Below the pieces are notes generated by a model that was not told the DNA's origin, made no database searches, and worked only from the letters and a program-made list of their open reading frames with translations. This document shows, piece after piece, positions 57,795 to 64,000 of a stretch of DNA of 64,000 bases. The translations under genes and the position numbers were made by a program. The first letter of the stretch is position 1. The number at the start of each line of letters is the position of its first letter. Source of the DNA: Hydractinia symbiolongicarpus (lineage: Eukaryota; Cnidaria; Hydrozoa; Anthoathecata; Hydractiniidae); the NCBI RefSeq assembly GCF_029227915.1, contig NC_079886.1:22544501-22608500 (forward strand). Reading direction: 5' to 3'.

Positions 57795-58012
57795 GTACAA
57801 AACTAAGGCGTGTAAGCAGGTGGAGACTCTATGTAGCGCTTGCATACTGTACAGTTTGAAGTTTTTTAAAACATTGTTCCTGCCTTCCTCTCTACCTTTC
57901 GCAACTAGCTGAGCATGCTCCTGTTCATTGATGGCGTTAACAATACGGTTAAAGCGTTGTCGCATTTGTTCTTTTAATAGCATATACTTTTTTTTTCTTG
58001 GATAATGGTATT
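57786..58012 (-). pseudogene. 3' part of a virus-like gene cut by a hAT transposon
   Basis: The minus-strand frame from 58,012 to the stop at 57,786 encodes a basic helical protein (MLLKEQMRQRFNRIVNAINE, then AKGREEGRNN). The frame can be read a further 26 codons upstream, but that part is the hAT terminal repeat, so the true 5' end lies beyond the transposon. A short coding-like start (MGLSAKFNN) right of the element at 61,461-61,436 may be that 5' end. It converges on the gene at 57,431-57,754. Confidence 0.5.
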
Positions 58013-61000
58013 CAGGCCCGGCGGAAGCAGTGGAAAGTTCACGCGGCGGTAGCGAGCGCTGTAAGGCCCCCAGTTGGGTTTTAGGGGGCAAATCCCCCTT
58101 AGTAAATTTATTAGCCTATTTACGAGGCTAAATTGGTTTAAAATGTAACGATAGTGAAGATTACATTGGGCATAAAGAAGAGTCTTCAAATGAAAGTATA
58201 ATTTCGAAATTTAACGAATGCCTGCCTAAATACAGTTAAAGTTGAGATACAAAAGCATCACTGCTTATATTTCAAATACATCCGACAAACATCTCCCTAT
58301 ATTCCTCCATAAAATAGGAATTCACTCAATTTATGCGTATATAGCAAGCTATTTTTAATTGAAATTTCTAATTTGAAAATGAAAATACAAAACTACCGTA
58401 CAGATTGTCCGTAAAAAAGCAGAATGTTTTGAGTTGATCGAAAACATCGGCTACTCTATACCACTTTATTTTCCTTTATGAAAGAGTTTGCAATTCAATT
58501 TGACATTAAAATGTGATTAAATTAACAAATGCACGTCTTTGAGTATCAAACTTTGTGAACAGACAGGTTTTTTAATTTTGAACTGTGGCATATGTTAACA
58601 CTTTCGAGTAACTCATATCGTTCCGTTTTTTTCCGGACACCCTATATATAAAATAAAAACTAAAATAATTGCTAAAAAGATACTTGTGTTCTTTTTGTTT
58701 TTACAAGAACGTTTGCTTTTCTTTTGTCAGTTTCTTGAAATTTACCGAAAATTGAAAGACGGTGCTCGGATCCACTCATAAAAATATTAGCAACATCAAC
58801 GAGATCTAACGCATCAATTCGATCTTTATGTACGTGTAACATCATGATATGATTTAGACGTTTTTGGGTCATTGTACTTTGCAGGTACATTTTGGCACGG
58901 CGCAGTGCACTAAACGACCGTTCACTTGTGGCATTTGTCGCTGGGCAAACCAGAATTAATTTTGCGAGACGAAATACTTTAGAGAAAAGTATTTCTTTGC
59001 CAACATGAAGACTATTCAAATACTTCACCACATCAGTGAAATTTACATCTGAAGTAATTTTGGGAAAGTCTTACTCGAAAATTGTTACCTGTGACTTCAA
59101 AAGAGATCCATCGGAATTGCTGTTGTAAAACTGTAGACCTCCTCCGACTCGGTAGAGAACGGCTGTTTTCTGGCAGCTTTGAGAATAAGCTCTTGCAACG
59201 CAGCATATTTTCGATAATCTTCTTGGTTGAATCTTTCTTTGATGCAATTCACAACATGATCCAGGGCTTCGTAATAGTGCTTGCGGTAGAGATCTTTTGG
59301 TTTATCAAGTTGAGTTGGCTTGGCAGATCCATAACCATGGAAATCTTCTAACCTCTTCGAAGCACCGCGTTTTCTTGGAAGATTCGGTTCATCCACGTCC
59401 AATGATTTAGCTTTTGAGCTGACATTCTCCCAGAAAAGATCGAAATTTTCCTCGCTTCTCAATTGTTCCAATACTTTGATAGTCAAATTGGCACAATTTT
59501 GACCCTGTACAGCTGATAAAGTAGAACTTTGAAGCGTTTTACTTAAATTGTCACTATGGGACAAGATAAGTTCTCCCTAATAAACACCAAAAACATAGTC
59601 GACTGTTCTCATGTAAGTATCAACACCCCGAGCGAGCTTTCATTTCGGTATCTAAACAATTATTTACAGCCCACTCCCAAAGTTCCTTTAGATATGTGTA
59701 ATTGCTCAATATACTTCCTAAGGATTTGGCACGAACTGTCCAGCAAATTGGACATAACAACGTTATAGTTTCAATTCGATTCTCGTCGGAGTTGGTGGTT
59801 ACAGCTTCCTTCTTGATGGAATCAAGTTTGGCGTCTCTCTTTGGTGATTTTTTAATGAGCTTTGTAATTTCAAATCTCGTTTCGAGAGCATCCTTCATCA
59901 TTTTACTGTTCTTTATTGCGTCACCTACTGCCACGTTGAGTAAGTGTGTGTAGCATTGAGTAAATAAAGCTTTCTCCTCGATATCTTTGATCTGCTTTGC
60001 GACTCCAAATTTCTGTCCCTTAATTGTCGAACATCCATCATAACATTGGCTACGCATTTGTTCAAAGAAATGTTCATACGCAGCAATATATCTTTAATCA
60101 CGATAGTATCAGCATTGGCGACCTCTAATGAATGCAGCCCAATGAATTCTTCATAGGCATTCAAATTGTCTTCTACCAACCTTATGCATAAAACAAGTTG
60201 TTCAGTGTTCGATACATCCGCTGTTTCATCGACCATAACTGCAAAAAATTCTACGTTGCTGATCTCACTTGCAATAACCCGTAAGATCTTTAGTGCCATA
60301 ACCTTTAGCATCTCTTCCTGCATATCGTGACTTGTATAGTTACTCCCTTTACATTTAACCCACTCCAACAAGGAATGTTCGTTTTCTCCACGTAGCCAAT
60401 AAATTTGATTTGCGTTGGAATTAATTTCTCTATTACCGTCTCCACGCATTGGTAACGCTTAGCGTGCCAGAAATCGTATGCTTGACAGGATCTTTAGCAA
60501 GGCTTGGCGAGCGGCTGCTTTTTCCTCTGAGTGTTTTTCGCTAAGCAGTTCACCGATATCCACTGTGGTTGAAGGTATGGCAACTACACAGGTGACTGCA
60601 TGTCTATGGCATTTCGACCGTTCATGTAGAGCAAAACCTCGTTTTTTAGTGAGAGCATCCTTCCAATTAGTGTAGCCAGACGACATAAATGCAGAGTTAG
60701 TTGTGTCATGAGCTGTTATCATATGTCCCTTGTTATATGCAGTGATACATGTGTGACAAAATGCACGATCATTGGACTCATCGTAATGTAGCCAAGGGAA
60801 TTTTTCAAACCATGTCTTCAAGAAAGGTCTTGTAACGATTTTCGAACTTCCAGATTTACGATGTGTTTAGGTTGATGTGGACTTTCACCAATTTCTGGAA
60901 CGCCTTAAAACTTTCTTTTCGCCATGATTAAAAAATTAAATTCACATTCACAAAATTTAGTTTTTATTTCACCATAAACAAACGAACAAACGTCCACGAT

Positions 61001-61435
61001 CAAAACAAACGAAAGTGTTTTTTTTCGAATGCAATGCAATGATTTCCCATTTATCCTTTTTTTTTATTTTTTTTTTATAATATGCTCTAGCCTCAAATAA
61101 ATAGCCTTTATAAATTTATTGTTTTGTTATAACTTTTGTATATTTCCTATTTCTGAAGTAGATGATAATTTCACCATTATTCAATTTCTTGTTCGTATAT
61201 CTTTTTGAAACGAAATTCTTTGATATTCCGACAAACCCCTAACAACCCCTTGTGATTTGTTTAAATAACGCGCATTTTATGTGATGTGTAAAAGAAAAAT
61301 ATTGAAAACGAATTTCCAAAATAAAATTTTGTCAATATATTTATTCTTCTATAAAGTGAAAAAAAAAACATATCTTGGCAGCAAAAAAGTCCTGCGGCCA
61401 AAGCCAATGTTGCCGTAGTGCTTCCGCCGGGGCTG
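58013..61435 (-). mobile_element. hAT transposon with terminal inverted repeats
   Basis: The left end CAGGCCCGGCGGAAGCAGT (58,013) and the reverse complement of the right end, CAGCCCCGGCGGAAGCACT, differ at two positions over 19 bases. They begin with CAG as hAT ends do. The 3.4-kb interior carries a decayed hAT transposase on the minus strand. Flanking 8-bp sequences (ATGGTATT and TTATTGAA) do not match, so the target duplication is lost or the ends are slightly different. The element splits a virus-like gene, so it landed after the viral insertion. Confidence 0.8.
58672..60925 (-). pseudogene. hAT transposase (ZMYM1/DUF4371-like), frameshifted
   Basis: Starting from an ATG at 60,925, fragments occur in order: a TTF-type zinc-binding region (WFEKFPWLHYDESNDRAFCH, then CITAYNKGH; 60,459-60,821), the DUF4371-like core with FFAVMVDETADVSNTEQL (59,925-60,449), further RNase-H-fold sequence (59,620-60,057 and 59,097-59,564), and the C-terminal hAT dimerisation region (LVCPATNATSERSFSALRR; 58,672-59,031). 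At least one stop (near 60,455) and several frame changes (near 60,060, 59,600 and 59,060) break it. It cannot be functional. It lies between the inverted repeats at 58,013 and 61,435. Confidence 0.88.
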
Positions 61436-61570
61436 TTATTGAATTTTGCTGATAACCCCATTTTCTACAGCCTTTTAGATAAGATCAACGATGGAATTCA
61501 GCTTTGATTCCGCGAGTAGCCTAATACCTTCGTGCTTCTTCGATTTGACGCCCAACCTCTTCCCGGTGTT

Positions 61571-61618
61571 CCTCAGACCGGCTTGCCCTATACTGGTATA
61601 GGGCAAGACGGTCTGAGG
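61571..61618. repeat. Long near-perfect hairpin, GC-rich
   Basis: A 23-bp stem (61,571-61,593 with 61,596-61,618) has one mismatch (61,581/61,608) and a 2-base centre. It lies in the divergent gap between the minus-strand start near 61,461 and the plus-strand gene beginning near 61,685. It is the strongest palindrome I found in the window. A terminator, a replication-associated structure or a foldback insertion are all possible. Confidence 0.75.
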
Positions 61619-61684
61619 CTATTGTGATACGACCCATGGCAATACAGAGGGGGGCTCCGAGGCCCGAGGCCAACGCCAGGTCCC

Positions 61685-62930
61685 ATGCATTTTAAACTTC
61701 TTGGCAAGCCTCTCCCGCTTCTTGATCTCATCTTACAGATACTATTCCATCTCTCCTATCTTGTCAATAAGGACCTGTATATATCGACGGAGTCACATAC
61801 CTCTGTAGCATTCCTTGAGTTTACCAAATATGCCATTAAAATTCCAACTAATTTACTAAATGACCCTGTAAGGGTAGGATGGACAGGACAAGTGTTGGAT
61901 TACTAGAATATCCAGGTGAATTTCGGTACCCACTGCGCAACTACAGCATTAGGAATCTCTGATAAGCACATGGCGGGCTCCATACCCCTTGTCAACTCGA
62001 TATTTCAGTTTCATGTCGATTACCAAATGCGTCATATATTAGCAAGAATGAAGGTACCCATGCCTTATGACGACGGTTTTTCTCAGTAAAAAAACCCCTA
62101 CTCAACCTCTGGATACGCACAAGTATGCCGCGAATACGGTGCAGATCCTAATTATTTGTACAAATTCAAGGCTGCCATGTCATCACTCACTAATGGTTCA
62201 TGGTGGCCTCAGGTTGATGGTGATTGGGCCAAATTCATCATTCCAACAAGTAAGGGTCTGATGTCAGAGGGTCTGACCAAGCTAAGCGAGAGTATCCGCG
62301 TCTACGTGGTCTTGTTTCTTGGGTCGCATGCAGGGGCCTAAGCATCTTTAATCGGGTCTGGTGCTGACAGCAAGGCAGATTCTGTTACAAAAATTTGAAG
62401 CCATGGTGTGGAGGGAGGAGCATGTAGGCCATGACATCACACAATTTCATAAAGTGCTGCAATATGCCCGAACTCCAGTCAATTTTTTCGTCATGCTCTG
62501 CGTGTACATGTTGCACTCAGACATAAACTTGCGTATCGGTAAAATTGAGGGTTACAACAACAATATCTTAATTACACCTGCCAAAGTAAACGTTGAGGTC
62601 CAAGTTGACGTGAATAACAAGCCTATTGTCAAGCCTACGGAGCGGGCCACCAAACCACCCCCTAGGCATTCTATCAAAACACCTAGGTATACAACACCTC
62701 CTAGGCATACTACACCTCCCAAGCATACTATACAGGCTATACCACCTACACCACCTAAGCATACTACACCTCCTAGGCCTACTACACCTCCAAAGCATGC
62801 TACGCCTTCTAAACATACTCCTGAACAAACCCTACAAGGGGAACAACATGAGGATACCAAAACAGTGTTGATCACAACGGGGGTAGGGCTCATCATTGCC
62901 TACATATGGCTTAAAAAAAGATTATATTAG
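61685..62930 (+). pseudogene. Large virus-like gene with C-terminal membrane anchor, broken
   Basis: Coding fragments follow in order on the plus strand in changing frames: FTKYAIKIPTNLLNDPVRVG (61,800-61,906), HVDYQMRHILARMKVPMPY (~62,010-62,075), WWPQVDGDWAKFIIPTSKG and ESIRVYVVLFLGSHAGA (62,156-62,341), and the final open frame 62,361-62,930. That frame holds QYARTPVNFFVMLCVYML, KIEGYNNNILITPAKV, a Pro/Thr/Lys/His-rich repeat (~residues 90-155), and a C-terminal hydrophobic segment VLITTGVGLIIAYIWLKK. Stops and at least three frame changes occur before 62,361. I recall homologues beside protein-primed polymerases in cnidarian genomes, possibly structural. Function is not established. Confidence 0.55.
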
Positions 62931-64000
62931 GTCTTTCTCGTCTTAACAACGTATACCACAATAAACCAAACGGCATCCGCGATTGCAATGTACAAATGTT
63001 TGGCTGCCTTTTCGATAATCTTTGCCGCTACCCTCAAAAAGAATGAGACAACCGTACCCATAGTACCCGGTAGGGCAGCACCTGCTTTACCTGCTAGGTA
63101 TTTTGAAAATTTTCCCAATCATTCCAGCTGCTTCTCTACAAACCCCTTCCCTGCAGCACCTGTTGCGGCACCCCCTCCTGTAACTGCGGGTACAATGGTG
63201 GAAATCAGTAGACCAATAGCAGAGACGATACTCTCTATGGTCTGGCCCTGTTCCTTGAACAAAATTTTAAGCTTTTCAAGTAAAGACGTGCCATCTTCAG
63301 CAATTTTCATCAACGTTTCCTTAATTACCTTCAGCTGGCTATAAATTTGGGAGGAAAGTAAACTATGGGCATTTTGCTCTGCCTCTTTTTTATCGTTCAA
63401 TTTTTCAATCTTATCATTATGATTTTCTATTTCTATATCAATGTTAGCCTTTTGTCCTTTGGTTGCCCTGATTTTCTGCTTCTCGAGTTTTTTCACCTTG
63501 CTAATCTCGCTATCGTATAGGACCATCTTGCTTTTCAGCTGCTTCAAGTCACCCCTTATAGTCTGTGCTGCTTGGTTATACCCTCTTATTTCACGTTCAG
63601 CGAGAACTTCATCAGTACCACCAAATGAAGTTTCTTGGATAAAGCTATCCGTGGAATCTACAAATTCCTCTATCGATTCCATCGAAATGATATCATCAGC
63701 CCTGTCCTTCCTCACGATGTCATCAACCTTTTGTCCAAGTACCTGGACCGCTGCCTTACCCCTGTTGGGTGTAGTGACATAGTGGGAAAACCCAGGGCTC
63801 GCACGAGATCTGCCTTTAATTTCTTGATCATCTCCCCGACAGCTCGCAGCCCACCCTTATCTTTTGTAATTAATGCTGTAGGGTCTATATTATTGAAAAA
63901 AAAGACGTTTCCTTTTCAGCCTAAACTCGTTGTAAGGTATCGCAATATGCTTCTCCAACTTCTCCTCAAGACGTTCGTAACGGTCGTCATTTTTTTAAAT
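62927..64000 (-). pseudogene. Virus-like coiled-coil and membrane protein, broken, runs off the window
   Basis: The minus strand from the right edge shows coding sequence in one frame (YERLEEKLEKHIAIPYNEF near 63,900-63,970, then GGLRAVGEMIKKLKADLV near 63,790-63,860), a frame change near 63,790 and another near 63,895, then an open frame 63,780-63,119. That frame holds a long coiled coil (QLKSKMVLYDSEISKVKKLE to IENHNDKIEKLNDKKE) and a Gly/Ala-rich hydrophobic end (LLISTIVPAVTGGGAATGAA). An in-frame TGA at 63,121-63,119 precedes a further open stretch to 62,927 with AGKAGAALPG and hydrophobic helices. The stop overlaps the end of the convergent plus-strand gene by four bases. Homologues known to me occur in cnidarian virus-like elements; role unknown. 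Confidence 0.55.

Noticed and set aside
62552-62896. Minus-strand frames rich in Gly/Cys/Leu (CLGGVV repeats)
   Set aside because: Antisense shadow of the Pro/Thr/His-rich repeat in the plus-strand virus-like gene.

Overview
This window looks like AT-rich nuclear DNA from an invertebrate animal, most likely a cnidarian and perhaps a hydrozoan. The evidence is spliced genes with GT/AG introns, nuclear-type tRNA genes, animal transposons (RTE-like LINE, Tc1/mariner, hAT, a Helitron-like element, an LTR pol remnant), and protein families I know mainly from cnidarian genomes. The species call is inference. Nothing here is prokaryotic.

Layout. (1) 1-4,970, minus strand: part of a decayed virus-like element (Polinton/adintovirus-like) with a protein-primed family B DNA polymerase broken by stops and frameshifts, followed by two small membrane-protein genes. 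(2) 5.8-7.4 kb: a 5'-truncated LINE with another retroelement nested in it. (3) 8,522-10,483: a dead Tc1/mariner element with clear terminal inverted repeats and an internal 53-bp minisatellite. (4) 11,842-30,842, plus strand: the main cellular gene, five exons whose splice phases all agree, about 1,393 aa. It has a DZIP3-like HEPN domain, an SF1-helicase-like P-loop NTPase, a fibronectin type III domain and an acidic tail. Its first intron carries a nearly full-length antisense LINE; its third intron is almost entirely a 6.9-kb satellite of 45-bp units. (5) 31-35 kb: a MITE, a tRNA-Glu, a tRNA-Arg and a dispersed repeat. (6) 36.3-37.15 kb, minus: a compact two-pore potassium channel. (7) 38.6-41.5 kb: a non-LTR reverse transcriptase remnant and an LTR-retrotransposon integrase remnant. 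(8) 42.8-44.4 kb: divergent ~370-bp tandem repeats. (9) 48,112-50,105, minus: a nine-exon gene (406 codons) of a conserved family of unknown function. (10) 51.5 kb: a Helitron-like mini-element. (11) 55.7-64.0 kb: a second decayed stretch of virus-like genes, split by a hAT transposon at 58,013-61,435 and running off the right edge.

How the parts relate. Only the HEPN-NTPase-FN3 gene, the potassium channel, the 406-codon gene and the tRNAs look functional. The two virus-like stretches share features (compact genes, convergent pairs, intergenic hairpins, many in-frame nonsense codons) and may be two copies, or two halves, of one element family. The satellite in the HEPN gene reads on its antisense strand as a 15-residue repeat that resembles a short motif in exon 5 of the 406-codon gene; this may be its origin or may be chance. 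No disrupted viral gene is reconstructed here; breaks are only described.
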